A stretch of 64,000 nucleotides of DNA, taken from NCBI GenBank assembly GCA_034336665.1, contig CM067564.1, positions 42,236,975-42,300,974 of the forward strand, read 5' to 3'. Position 1 is the stretch's first letter, and the number at the start of each line of letters is the position of its first letter. Positions 22,451 to 33,580 of this stretch are shown piece after piece. The DNA is from Luscinia megarhynchos. Taxonomy: Eukaryota > Chordata > Aves > Passeriformes > Turdidae. A program made the position numbers and the translations under genes. The notes under the pieces are model-generated. The model was not told the origin of the DNA and made no database searches. It saw only the letters and a list, made by a program, of their open reading frames with translations.

Positions 22451-24130
22451 GGCGAAGCGCAGGGGGACGAGGAGTGGGCAGGACAGGGGACGGGAGTGGG
22501 CGGGGACGGGGGACAGGATGGGCGGGACAGGGGACTGAGAGTGGGCAGAAGAGGGACATGGATGGGCAGGGGCGGGACAGGGGTGGGCAGGACTGGGGAC
22601 AGGAAATGAGCGAGGACGACGAGGATGGACTGGACAGGGGGACAGGGGTGGAGCGGGGACAGAGAGGGACGGCGACGGGCAGGGGCAGACAGGGATGGAC
22701 TGGACGGGGACAGGGGATGGAGTGGCACGGGGGACAGGATTGAGAGGGGCTGGGACAAGGATGAGCGGGATTGGGGACAAGGATGAGTGGCACGCGGGGA
22801 CAGGGATGAGCAGGGCTGGGGACAGGAATTAATGGGATGGGGAACAGGGATGAGCGGGGTGGGGGGACAAAATGAGAGCGGCTGGGGACAGGGATGAACG
22901 GGACAGGGATGAGTGACACAGGGGACAGGGAAGAACGGGACAAAGGGGACAGGGATGAGTGTCCCGATGTGTGTGGGACAAGGAATGGTGGCACGACGAA
23001 AGGGATAAAGTGGGAGAGGGATCATGGGAGCGTGGGGACAGGAGTGAGCGAGATAAAATGGGAGGACAGGAATGGGCGGCACAGGATAAAATGGGACAGG
23101 GATGGAGTGGCACAGAGGACAGGGATGCAAACGGGACAGGAATAGGTGGCACAGGGGACAGGGGATAAATCCTTAGGGACAAAGGGGGCAGGGACTGCCA
23201 GGTGAAAGCTCTGGAAAGACAGGATGGCAGGTGGGGCGAGGGGACAAGGACAAACGGACAGGGGACAGGAGGGATGAGAGCGGAATGAGGGATGAGCAGG
23301 GCTGGGGACAGGGACTGCACAGGGACATAGGGATGGAGAATGGGACAAACAGGGGACAGGGATGAAGCTGCACGACAGGGATGGGGTGCAGACGGGGACA
23401 GGCTAGGACAGCGATGCGGCTCCAGGGATAAAAGGGACGAGGTATAAATGAGACAGGAATAAACGGGATAAAGAGGACAGGAATGAGTGACACAGGGATA
23501 AAAGGGACAGGGATAAATGGGACAGGGATAAACGGGACAAAGGGGACAAGAATGAGTGGCACAGGGACAAAGCGGGGACAGGGCAAGGTGGCTCAGAAGG
23601 ACAGGGGACGGGACCCAAGGGACAGGAATGGGCGGCACAGGGAAAAATGGACTGAGATAAATGGGACAGGAATTAACAGGATAAGGGACAGAGCCGGTGG
23701 CACAGGGATCAAGCAGGCAGGGACAGGTGGCAGGGCAGGGATGTCAATAGGACAGAGATAAAAGCGGGACAAAGAGGCACGAGGCAGTGACAGGGGATGC
23801 CAGGCTGGGACAGAATAGTGACAGGGGACAGGGACTGGCACAGGACACTTGAAAGGGAACAGGGAAAAATGGACAGGGATGTATGAGACAAGAATTGAGA
23901 CCAGAGACTAGGAATGGTACAGCACAGGGATAAAGGACAGATGTAAAGCCAGGAGGGAAAAGAATAGGAAGTGGCACAGGGGACAGCAGGGATAAAGGAC
24001 AGGAGACAGAGCAGCACAGGGGACGAGACCGAGCTGGACAAAGGGACAGGGATAAACGGGACAAAGGGGACAGGAATGCGTGGCACAGGGGACAGGGATA
24101 AATGGGACGGGGACAAGCAGGACAGGCCAC
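22451..24130. repeat. GGGGACAGGGATGAGTGGCACA minisatellite
   Basis: Units of about 18-25 bases around GGGGACAGGGATGAGCGGGA and AAAGGGACAGGGATAAATGG run for about 1.7 kb. Purines dominate the plus strand. The reverse frames are serine/proline/leucine-rich repeat readings. Confidence 0.88.
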
Positions 24131-24790
24131 AGCAGGACGAGGAGGCTGCGGGGACGCACCGGGCGGGTCGGTGGCAGCCCCGGGCGCTCTCGGGACGGGC
24201 GGCGCGGCTGGAAGTCGCCTTCTCTGGCGTGGGGCCTGACTGGGACGAGCCGTGGTGTCCCCGCGGGGCGGGTGACACCCAGTGTTCGCCAACACAGGCA
24301 CGGCTGCAGCTGCTTCAGCGGGAGCTGGGGGTGCCCGGGCGGGCACTGCCATTTTCCCATCCCTTCCCAAAAGGAGGAGGAGGACGGGAGGAGCGGGCAG
24401 AGGAAGGCTCCTCCGGCATGGCGAGAAGGCGTCTCCAGCTCTCCCGGTCCCAGAGCGAGCTTGGCGCGGAGCGGTTGCGCTCCGCGGGGTTTTTCCGCCT
24501 CTGGCGGCGAGAGGCGGCCGCGGGCGGGTCTCCCTCTCATCGGGGGTGCCCCAAAAAACAGCTGCGGAAAGGGGCGGAGACCCGGGGACACCCGGCGGGG
24601 ATGGCGCCGGGCTGCCCGCGCTCAGGCCACCACTGTCACCTTCCGCCGCGCGCCCGGGTGGCCCTGGCGGAGCGGGAGTGGCTCCGCCGGGGGGGCACCG
24701 GGACAGCGGTGCCACCGAGGGGACACCGAGGGCGCCGGGGGCTGCCGGGGGTGCGGGAGGTGGGGAGGGGGGACAGGGGGGACAGGGGGA
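24131..24790. other. Unassigned CpG-rich unique island
   Basis: About 650 bases of non-repetitive, CpG-dense DNA are open in several frames on both strands, as expected for such composition. It could be a CpG-island promoter or an exon. I could not match any reading to a known protein, including ARSA, which lies between these two genes in human. Confidence 0.3.
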
Positions 24791-25760
24791 TGGGGACGGG
24801 CAGGGACAGGGCAGGGTGGGCAGTGCCAGGCAAGCTGGGCAGTGCCAAGCAGGGTGGCCAGTGCCAGGCAGGAGGCGGAGTCAGGATGGTCGAGGTGCCA
24901 AGCAGGGGTGGTCAGGCAGGGGTGGGCAGTGCCAGGCAGGATGGTCAGTGTCAGGCAGAGCGGTCAGTGCCAGGCACAGTGGTCAATGAGTGCAGTGCCA
25001 GGTAGGGTGGTCCAGGTGTGGTCAGCCAGGTGGTCGAGGTGCCAGGCAGGGTGGTCAGGGCAGGGTGGTCAGTGTGGTCGGTGAGGCAGGAGTGGTCAGT
25101 GTGGTTGGTCAGGTGCGGTGGTGCGGGCTGGCAGTGCCAGGCAGGGTTGAGGGGAGGGGTGGTCGAGTGGGTCAGGAGGTGGTCAGTGCAGAGGGGGGTG
25201 GTCGAAGTGCGGTAGGGGTGAAGGTGGGGTGGTTTGGTCAGGCGGGGTGGTCGGTGCCAGGCAGGGTGGTCAGGCAGGGTGGTGGGAGTGCGGTCGGTGC
25301 CGGGTAGGGTGGGCGGGCTGGGGTGGTCAGTGTGGTCAGTGCCAGGCAGGGTGGTCGGTGTGAGTTTGGTCGGTGTGGTCAGTGCCAGGCAGGGGTGGTC
25401 AGGCAGGGTGGTCGAGGTGCCGGGGCAGGGTGGTGTGGTAGGGGCGTGCGTGCCGAGGCAGGGGTGGTCCAGTCGCGGTCGAGTGCCAGGGCAGGGTGGG
25501 TCCGGTGTGGGTTTGGTCAGTGTGGTCGGGTGCAGGTAGGGTGGTCAGGTTTGGTCAAGGCAGGCTGGGCGGTGCAGGCAGGGTGGCCGGGCAGGGTGGT
25601 CAGTGCGGTCAGTGCGGGAGCAGGGTGGCCGGGAGGTGGTAGTGCAGGCGGAGGAGGTGCAGGGCTGGGAGTGGTCGTGTGGTCAGTGCGGGCAGGGTGG
25701 TGCAGTGCCGGGCGGGCAGTGCTGGGGACGGGGCAGTGCGAGGGGAGCACCAGGCGGGGC
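24791..25760. repeat. GTGCCAGGCAGGGTGGTCAG minisatellite
   Basis: Units of about 20-25 bases around GGTCAGTGCCAGGCAGGGTG run for nearly 1 kb. The DNA from 25,760 to about 26,150 is mostly unique, with a short array of GACATTC units near 25,940-26,015. Confidence 0.88.
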
Positions 25761-26150
25761 CGAGGTTGCCGGGACCAGTGGCGGCTTGTGCAGGGCTCTG
25801 AGGGGACGGCAAGTCCCCAGAGGCGGGGGCAGCCTGGAGGTGCGTCACGGCAGGGAGGGGCAGCCAGAATTCAAGGGGAATCCCGGCTGGGAAGGGCGTG
25901 CTGGCCGGTTGGCGTCGCGACATTCAGCGATGCATTTCAGGTGCGACATTCAGCTGATGCTGCATTCCCGGTGACATTGCAGTGGACATTCCCGCGTTAG
26001 ACATTCCATGGGACATTTCGGCGCGGGATGCAGAGGGGCCGGGAGCTCCCCGGGATGTGCGGGACAGCACCGGGAAGGGGCGGGAGGGGACAGAGGGGCG
26101 GGGACAGAGGGGACACGGAGCGCAGGTGGCACGGGAGGCACAGGAGGGTG
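25761..26150. other. Mostly unique intergenic DNA
   Basis: GC-rich DNA with a few GGGACAG units. I see no gene, RNA or mobile element here. Confidence 0.5.
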
Positions 26151-26890
26151 GCACAGGACGGGATGGGATGCGGGGATGGGATTTGGGATGGGATGGGGGA
26201 TGAGCTGGATGGATGGATCGGGATAGATGGGGCATGGATCCAGGATGGACATGGATGGGCTGGGATGGAGTGGTGAGTGGGAATGGTGGATGGATCTGGG
26301 ATGGGATTTGGATGGATTTGGGATGGGTTTTGCAGGAATGGGAGGCTGGGATGGGATCTGGGATGGGATCAGGGAAAGGGATCTGGGATGGGAACTGGGA
26401 TGGGATTGGATGGGATTGGGGATGGATCTGGGATGGGATTGGGATGATGGATTGGGGATGGGATTGGGGATGGGATTGGGGATGGGAGCTGGGATAGGAT
26501 TGGGGATTAGGATCTGGGATGCAGGATTTGGATGCTGGATTTGGGATGGGTTTGAATGGAGCTGGGATGGGATCGGGGATGGGATCCGGGACGGGTTCTG
26601 GGATGGGAGCTGGGATGGGAGCTGGGATGGAACTGGGATGGGAACTGGGATGGAGCTGGGATGAGATGTGGGATAGAGCTGAGATGGGATCAGGGATGGG
26701 ATCTGGGATGGAGGTGGGATAGGATCGGGGATGGGATTTGGGATGGGATAGGGGATGGGATTGGGGATGGAGCTGGGATGGAACTGGGATGGGATTGGGA
26801 ATGGGCTGGGATGGGGTCAAGGATGGGATCTGGGATGGGAGCTGGGATGGGAGCTGGGATGGGATAGGGGATGGGATTGGGAATAGATTT
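26151..26890. repeat. GGGATGGGATCTGGGATGGGA minisatellite
   Basis: Units of about 10-21 bases around GGGATGGGATCTGGGATGGG, with GAGCTGGGATGGAACTGGGA variants. The plus strand is almost pure purine plus T. Regular units from here rightward contrast with the ragged arrays to the left. Confidence 0.9.
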
Positions 26891-28235
26891 GGGGGATGGC
26901 ACAAGTGGGATGGGTTTGGGGGCACAGGTGGCACGGCTTTTGGAGGATGGCACAGGGTGGGGCTGGATTTGGGACACAGTTGGGATGGATTTGCACAGAA
27001 TGGATTAGAGGACAGGGAGGATGGATTTGGGACACAGCTGGGATTTGTTTGGGGCACAGTTGGGATGAATTTGGAGAGGCACAGGTGGGATGGTTGCACA
27101 GTTGGAATGGATTTGAGCAGAGTTTTGATGGGCTGAGGGCACAGGTGGAATGGTAGGATTTGGGGGCACAAGTTGGGATTTGTTTGGGGGCACAGCTGGG
27201 ATTTGTTTGGGACACAGCTGATTTGGTTTTAGGGAGCACAGCTTGGGATGAATTTGGGAGGCACAGTTGATGGATTTTGGGACACAGCTGGGATTTGTTC
27301 TGGCACATGCTGGGATGGCCTGGGGGCACAAGCTGGGATGATGGATTTGGAGGCAAAGGGGGAATGGCCTGCACAGGCTGGTCTGGGCTCTGGGGCACAG
27401 TCGAGATGGATTTGGGGGCACAGTCGGGATGGGTTTGGGGTGCAGGTGAGATGAACTTTGGGAGCAGAGTCTTTGATGGGCTTTGGGGGCAGTTGGGACG
27501 GATGAGACACAGCTGGGATGGACTGCAGCAGCTGGGATGGATTTGGGGTGCAGATGGGAATTATTTGGGGCACAGGTGGGATGGATTTGGGGGCACAGGA
27601 TGGATTAGCGGACAGGGAGGATGGGTCTGCACTGCCTGGGACGTGCTTTGGGGCACAGTTGGGACTTTGTTTGGGGCACAGGTGGGATTTGTTTGAGGTG
27701 CACTAAGTCAGGATGGATTTGGGGTGGAGTGGGATGGACTTTGGAGGCAAAGGGGGAATGGGTTTGGGGACACAAGACGGGATTTGTTTGGGGGCAGAGG
27801 TGGGATGAATCTAGGGCACAGTCGAATAGGTTTGGGGCAGAGCTCTAGAGTGGATTTGCGGGCACAGTTGGGATGAATTTAGGGGGCACAGTTGGGATGG
27901 ATTTGGGGCCACAGTTGGGATGGATTTGGGGCACAGGTGAGATGGATTTGGGGGGCACAGTTGGGATGGGTTTGGGGCACAGTTGGGAAGGATTTGGGGC
28001 ACAGTTGGGAAGGATTTGGGGTGCACAGTTGGGAAGGATTTGGGGCACAGTTGGGATGGGTTTGGGGGCACAGTTGGGATGGATTTGGGGTGCAGTTGGG
28101 AAGGATTTAGGGTGCACAGTCGGGATGGGTTTGGGGCCACAGTTGGGATGGATTTAGGGGCACAAGGTGAGATGGTTTGGGGGGCACAGTTGGGGAAGGG
28201 TTTGGGGTGCAGATGGGAGGGGCACAGGGCAGGGA
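26891..28235. repeat. GGATTTGGGGCACAGTTGGGAT minisatellite
   Basis: Units of about 21-30 bases around TTGGGATGGATTTGGGGCAC are most regular between 27,850 and 28,180, where copies are nearly identical. No gene is seen. Confidence 0.9.
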
Positions 28236-28744
28236 GCCGAATTGCAGGAAGGATGACCCTAGAGTGCTACATGCGAGGAGATTGGGGCCGGGGGTGACAC
28301 AGGTGACAGGCGGGGCCGGCAGGGCGGCTCCGGGGACACCGGCGCTGGCTTGGCTGGGGGAGGGGACACGGCCGAGGGGCGGGACCTGAGCTCGACATTC
28401 CCGCCCCGGCTCCCTGGGACTGGGGGACACCTGGCGCAGGTGAGGGTCGGGCAGGAGCCCGGGCTCCCCGAGCCCGGCACTCCTGGGATTTCTTTTCTCC
28501 CGGGATTTTTTCCCCTGGGATTTTTTTTTTCTCCCGGGATTTTTTTCCCCTGGGATTTTTTTCTCCCCGGATATTTATTTTTTTTTCCTGGCTGGGCGCT
28601 CACCGGGCTGGCTCCGGGCCCTTCCCCATTCCCGGCTGGGACAGCGGGATGGCAGCCGGGGATGGGGACAGGCCACGCACCCCCGGAGGGCTTGGGGACA
28701 AGGAGATGGCACCGGGGACCCTCCTGGGGACATTGCGGTGCCTG
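28236..28744. other. Unique GC-rich DNA with a small TTTTTTCCCCTGGGA repeat
   Basis: The first 250 bases are unique and CpG-containing. From about 28,490 to 28,580 four to five units of CTCCCGGGATTTTTTCCCCT occur. A TTTATT at 28574-28579 gives AATAAA on the minus strand, a possible distal SHANK3 poly(A) signal. No coding sequence is recognised. Confidence 0.45.
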
Positions 28745-29425
28745 GCACGGGGCGGGGACACCCTGGGGACATCCCGGGGAGATCCTGGGGATATCCTGGG
28801 AACATCCTGGGGACATCCTGGGGACATTCCAGGGATATCCTGGGAACATCCTGGGGACATCCTGGGGACATTCCGGGGACATCCTGGGGAGATCCCGCGG
28901 AGATCCTAAGGAAATTCCAGGGACATTCCAGGGACTTCCCAGTGACATCCTGGGGACATCCCTGGGAGATCTCGGGGAAATTCCAGGGACATTTTGGGGA
29001 CATTCCAGGGACATCCTGGGGAGATCCCGGGGAGATCCTGGGGACACCCCAGGGACATCCTGGTGACATCCCAGGGACGTCCTGGGGACATCCCGGGGAC
29101 ATTCCAGGGACATCCCGCGGAGATCCTGGGGACATTCCAGGGACATTTTGGGGACATTCCGGGGACATCCCAGGGATATTCCAGGGACATCCCTGGGACA
29201 TCCCGGTGACATCCTGGAGACATTCCAGGGACATTTTGGGGACATTCCAGGGACATCCCGGAGACATCCTGGAGACATCCCTGGGACATTCCTGGTGACA
29301 TGCCAGGGACATTCCAGGTACATTCCAGGGACATCTCGGGGAGATCCTGGGGACATTCCAGGGACACCCCGGGGACGTCCCCAGGGACATCCCGGTGACA
29401 TCCCAGGGACGCCCCGAGGCCACCC
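28745..29425. repeat. GACATCCTGGGGACATTCCAGG minisatellite
   Basis: Units of 11-12 bases in pairs (GACATCCTGGG, GACATTCCAGG, GAGATCCTGGG) run for 680 bases. Open frames on both strands are repeat readings (GHPGDIPGTSW and MSPGCPRDVPG types). Confidence 0.92.
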
Positions 29426-30689
29426 CGCTGTCCCGGGCCCTTTTCCCCGGCAGGGTGGGGACGGCTCGGAGATGTGTGAGGGTCAGGACGAAGCTCCCTG
29501 TCCTCCCCTCTTAGCACCAGAAGAGTTTTTTTGTTTTTATTTTTTTTTTTTTTTTTTTTGTTTTGTTTTTAATGCCTTCCTGGGGGCCTCGGCTTTTGGG
29601 ACCACCGAGCCCTCCCCTCCCGGCCAGCCGGGCACGCCCTGGCCACCGCCAGCCCTGGGACCCCCAAAATTGGGGACACAACCCTTGGGGACCTCCGTGC
29701 TGTGTGCCTGGAAGACTCGGTGTGTCCCAAAACGCAAGTTTTGCTTTTTGTGGTTTTTTTTTGTGTGTTTTGCGATTCTCTGAATCTTTACAAATCCAGA
29801 GCGTCTGAAAGAAGATTTTTCAGGGGGGGATTTTAAGGGTTTTTTTGTGTGTTTAAAAAGACTTTTTCACATTCATTCAGTCGCTTAAAAACTCCCACGA
29901 GCCACGGGCGTCCCGGGAGCGTCTCCTCCAGTCCAGAGATAGGAATAAATTTTTTTTTTTTTTTAGGAAAATCCTAACAAAAAAATCAGGTGGCTATAGC
30001 TCTGGAGATATAGATATATAGATATTCTCTCTTTCCAAATATAGAGCTGCTTAAAAAGATGCAAAACGAGGGGATGAGCAGGATTTTTTTTTTTTTGGGG
30101 GGGGGAAGGGGGTGTGTGTGTGGAGGGGGGAAGGATCCTGTAATTCGTTATCTCTGGGGTTTATCAGCTGCTCTCTAGATAAATGCACGGAGATTAAATA
30201 ATTTCCCATCAACGCTTTCCCCCTTTGGAAAAAACAAAAAACAAAAACCCAAGACCCCAAGCCCAGAGAAAAATCAAACCTTTCCCACCCCCCGCCCCCT
30301 CCCCTCAAAACGTTGGCAAAGCGCTTTTTTCTTTTTTTCCTGTTTTTGTTTTTTGTTTTTTCTTTTGTGGTTTTTTTTTTTTTTTTGCTGCGGGAATTTG
30401 CTCCCCCCCAGCCTCCCCGACATTCCCAAACATGCTTCGATCCATGCGCTCCTCGCTCCCTCCTCTCACCGGCCGGGGCAGCAGCTCAGAGTCCGGGGGG
30501 GGTCCGGCTGGCCTGGGGCTCTTCTGGCGCGGCTTGGGGTGGCACGGCCGCTGCTGGAGCCTTCCCGGCCCTTCCTTCTTCCCTTCTATTCCTTCTTCCT
30601 TTTTTGTTTTTTTTTTTTTTCTTCTTTCTTTCCTTCCCTTTCTCCGGGAGCGCCGCCGGGATGGCCCCGCTGGAGCCGCCGCCTCCGAG

Positions 30690-31215
30690 CCCCGCGGGGA
30701 CACCTGGGGGACAGCCCTGGGGACAGCTGGGGGGGACCTGGGGCCACGTCCTGGCAGGGACACCTTGGGGGGACACCTGGGGCCACCTCCTGGCAGGGAC
30801 AATTGTGACACTGCTGGGGACACCTGGGAGGGGTTCACAGGACCCTGGGCCACCTCCAAGGCTGGCAGGGCCACCTGTGACCCTGCCGGGGACACCTGGG
30901 GGGTGTCAGGACCTGGGATCACCTGTGACCCTGCCAGGGACACCTGGGGGGTGTCAGGACCTGGGATCACCTGTGACCCTGCCAGGGACACCTGGGGGGT
31001 GTCAGGACTTGGGATCACCTGTGACCCTGCCAGGGACACCTGGGGGGTGTCAGGACTTGGGGTCACCTGTGACCCTGCCGGGGACACCTGGGGGGTGTCA
31101 GGACTTGGGGTCACCTGTGACCCTGCCGGGGACACCTGGGGGGTGTCAGGACTTGGGGTCACCTGTGACCCTGCCAGGGACACCTGGGGGGTGTCAGGAC
31201 CTCCCGGCAGGGCCA
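30690..31215. repeat. 48-base minisatellite in the SHANK3 3' UTR
   Basis: From about 30,860 to 31,215 there are about seven nearly identical 48-base units (CCTGCCAGGGACACCTGGGG, then GGTGTCAGGACCTGGGATCA, then CCTGTGAC), with looser related units back to 30,690. The period is a multiple of three, so frames stay open on both strands. It lies within 450-960 bases of the stop codon. Confidence 0.92.
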
Positions 31216-31652
31216 CCTGGGACTTGTCAGGATCTTGGGCCACTCTGTGAGCCTGGCAGGGCCACCCGGGAGGTGCCACCTCCGCAGGTGCCACCCTCCT
31301 GCCCAGCGGCTGGGGCAGCTCGGGGGGGGATGTCCCCGAGGTGCCACCACCGCTGCTCGCCCCTGCCCTGTCCCCGCGGCCAGCCCCGGCCCGGTGCCAC
31401 CCCCGGGCAGGGCACACGGAGCGATTTACAGGCCAGACTCTCTGGGAGAACGGGAACGAGGAGGAATTTCATGCAACATTCCTGGTCCGGAGGCGGCGCG
31501 GGGCCGGGGCGGGGGCGAGCGGGAGCCTTGGGGAGGGGAGGGGAGGCTCCACACCCTCAGTGCAGTGCTCGGAGGAGGAGAAGGAGGATCCAAGTGGGTT
31601 TTCTTGGCTTGGGAATAACGCCCCGCCCTTCCCACGGCGGCTCCGGGCGCGG
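31216..31652 (-). other. SHANK3: Proximal SHANK3 3' UTR, unique GC-rich sequence
   Basis: Non-repetitive GC-rich DNA between the stop codon and the 48-base array. No other gene is recognised on either strand. Confidence 0.55.
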
Positions 31653-32199
31653 TCAGCTGTCCACCAGCTGCTTGAGCGCCCGCTCGATGTTCATGCGGTG
31701 CCCCACGCGGGTCACCCCCAACTCCACGAAGTCCTCCTTGGTCAGCGCGGGCAGGTGCGTGCCCTCGATCTCGTGGTCCTCGAACTTGTCCCGGTGCTCC
31801 ACCAGGTTGATGCTCTCCAGCCAGTCCCCCACGTCGTACTTGTTCCACAGGTGCAGCGGCTTCTGCATGAAGGGCCGCGGCGGGTGCAGCGTGTGCAGCG
31901 GCGGCCCCGGCGACGGCGACGGCGACGGCGAGCGGCTGCGGGCGCTGACGCTCCGCACCACGAAGCGAACTTCCTTGGGCTCGTGGGGGATGGAGAGGCT
32001 GGAGGATTTGAGGATGGTGGGGGGCGTCAGGCCGTAGGGCCGGACGGTGCTGAGGGGCTCGGGCCGCTCCAGCGCCGCGGGTTTCACCGGGCTGGGCGTG
32101 CGGCGGGTGACGGGGTAGCGGCTGCCCGGCCGCACGGTGAAGGTGGTGCCGGAGCTGCGCTGGGAAATGGTGCTGAGCTCTCCTAAACTACTGAAAAGT
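31653..32199 (-). CDS. SHANK3: SHANK3 last coding exon with SAM domain
   Basis: The exon runs from acceptor CTCTCTCCGCAG/A (AG at 32201-32200) to TGA at 31655-31653. Its 547 bases are one base (completing an Arg codon split CG/A), 181 codons and the stop, with no frame break. Order: LFSSLGELSTIS; RRTPSPVKPA; GLTPPTILKSSSLSIPHEP; KEVRFVVRSVSARSRSPSPSPSP; then the SAM domain from about KPLHLWNKYDVGDWLESINL to VGHRMNIERALKQLVDS (about 31656-31865). Family knowledge: SAM polymers form the sheet-like SHANK lattice at the postsynaptic density. Compared with human SHANK3 the SAM domain differs at only a few positions (for example INLVEHRDKF for IHLGEHRDRF). Confidence 0.98.
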
Positions 32200-32784
32200 C
32201 TGCGGAGAGAGCGGGAAAACGGGAAGAGAAGAGAGAGAGAGAGAGAGGGAAGGGGTGAGGCCAGGTCTGGGAATGGGGGCACGAATCCAGCGGGAGGGGG
32301 ATTGGGGTTGGGAAAATTCGGGTGGGATATCCCGGTGGGGATGTCCCGAAGATTCCAGCAGTGCCGCCAAGGGTGGGGATTCCCGGCCAAGTCCTGCCCT
32401 TCTCTCACGGCTCTGCGCCCCCCAAAATGCCCCCAGGGTTGGGGACAAGGACCCTGTGCCTCGTCCTGCCCCGTCCCCCTCCCCACCCCGTGCTGATCCC
32501 ACGGAATGGGAGCGAGCCCGTGGAGAAAAGTTGGGATAAGAAGGAACTTTCTGGTGTTTTCCCGGGATGGGACACCCCTGGTGACGGTCGCCTGGTGGTC
32601 AGGGGTGGCCGGGCCGGTGTCCCCTTGGTTCCCCCCACGTGTGGGACCCCCTGGCTGCGCCACCGTGGGAATCTCGGATGGGGACACGGCTCCTCCCACC
32701 GGCGCCGTCCCCTCGGCACCGTCCCCACGGAATGGGCAGGGAATGGGGAAGGAAACGGATCTGACACCCGGATGAATCCTGGAA
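32200..32784 (-). other. SHANK3: SHANK3 last intron, proximal unique part
   Basis: DNA immediately upstream of the last exon. A purine-rich AGAGAGAGAGAGAG run at about 32,230-32,255 (pyrimidine-rich on the coding strand) forms an unusually long polypyrimidine tract near the acceptor. The rest is unique GC-rich DNA without coding signal. Confidence 0.6.
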
Positions 32785-33130
32785 AATCAGAGCCCTCTGC
32801 TCTGGAGAGGCTGGGAAAACTGGGAATGTTCTCCTGGAGAAGGGAAGGATCCAGGGAGAGCTTCCAGCACATTCCAGGGGGCTCCAGGAGCTCCGGGAGA
32901 GCTGGAATTTGGGAAATGCACGGAGGGACAGGAGCCAGGGAATGGCTTCCACTGGGGAAAGGAAGATTGGGAATTTGGGAAGGAATTCCTGGCTGGGCTG
33001 GAATTGCCAGAGAATCCCTGGCAGTGTCCCAGGAAAGGCTGGAGCAGCCTGGGATGGTGGGATTGGGATGGGATGGGATTGAAGGGCCATGGATCCCATC
33101 CCAAACCACTCTGGGATTCTGGGATCAAGG
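32785..33130 (+). mobile_element. CR1 LINE 3' fragment
   Basis: The order of motifs follows avian CR1 3' ends: CTGGAGAGGCTGGGAAAACT, then TGTTCTCCTGGAGAAGGGAA, GGGAGAGCTTCCAGCAC, GGGACAGGAGCCAGGGAATG, GGCAGTGTCCCAGGAAAGGC, TGGAGCAGCCTGGGATGGTG, and a terminal CCCAAACCACTCTGGGATTC. The copy is decayed, with no open reverse transcriptase frame. Confidence 0.8.
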
Positions 33131-33254
33131 ATGCTCAGAATCCATCCCGAGGGATTTTTATGGAATTTGGGGATGGAAAAGGGAAGGGAGACCCTTCCTG
33201 GAGTCCTGAGATTCCCAGTGCAGCCCCCAGATTCCCCAAAATTCCTTCCTAGAG

Positions 33255-33475
33255 AGGAGCTGGGGTGGGGATGGATCCAATCCCGGGCTGGGAGAGCTGG
33301 GAATGGAGGGAATTCCCTGGGTGGGGGAGCTTGGGGTGGGAATTTGGGCAGGAATTGCTGCTGGGCTGGAATTGGCAGAGCAGCTGTGGCTGCCCCTGGA
33401 TCCCTGGAATGTCCAAGGAAAGGTTGGAGCAGCCTGAGATGGTGGGAGATGTCCCTGGATGCGTTTTGAGGTCCA
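33255..33475 (+). mobile_element. CR1 LINE 3' fragment, second copy
   Basis: It contains GAGCAGCTGTGGCTGCCCCT, GGATCCCTGGAATGTCCAAG, GGTTGGAGCAGCCTGAGATG and TTTTGAGGTCC, the usual CR1 3' order on the plus strand. Where the CR1 tail should continue as CCTTCCAACCCAAACC, a TCCCA pentamer array begins. Confidence 0.75.
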
Positions 33476-33580
33476 TCCCATCCCATCCCATCCCATCCCA
33501 TCCCATCCCATCCCATCCCATCCCATCCCATCCCATCCCATCCCATCCCATCCCATCCCATCCCATCCCATCCCATCCCA
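33474..33580. repeat. (TCCCA)n microsatellite
   Basis: About 20 uninterrupted copies of the pentamer CATCC/TCCCA start where the CR1 tail would have its TCC-AACCC motif. Open frames across it on both strands are artefacts. Confidence 0.97.

Larger units (their letters stand above)
29426..31652 (-). other. SHANK3: Probable SHANK3 3' UTR
   Basis: The region downstream of the SHANK3 stop includes an A/T-rich, low-repeat island (about 29,740-30,420), very unlike the surrounding GC-rich arrays, with poly(T) and poly(A) runs and TATAGATATATAGATATTC. Candidate minus-strand AATAAA signals lie at 29536-29541 and, beyond a minisatellite, at 28574-28579. SHANK3 3' UTRs are kilobase-scale in mammals. 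There is no transcript evidence here, so the extent is inferred. Confidence 0.55.

Noticed and set aside
21395..22994. Minus-strand frames of more than 300 codons including LWKAIQEKAEQEV
   Set aside because: Mostly minisatellite reading; the unique core is short, and I could not match it to any protein.
16940..28570. ARSA between MAPK8IP2 and SHANK3, as in human
   Set aside because: No arylsulfatase motif is seen in any frame of the unique islands.
30860..31215. Regular 48-base repeats considered as a CRISPR array
   Set aside because: Units are contiguous with no unique spacers, and the locus is vertebrate.
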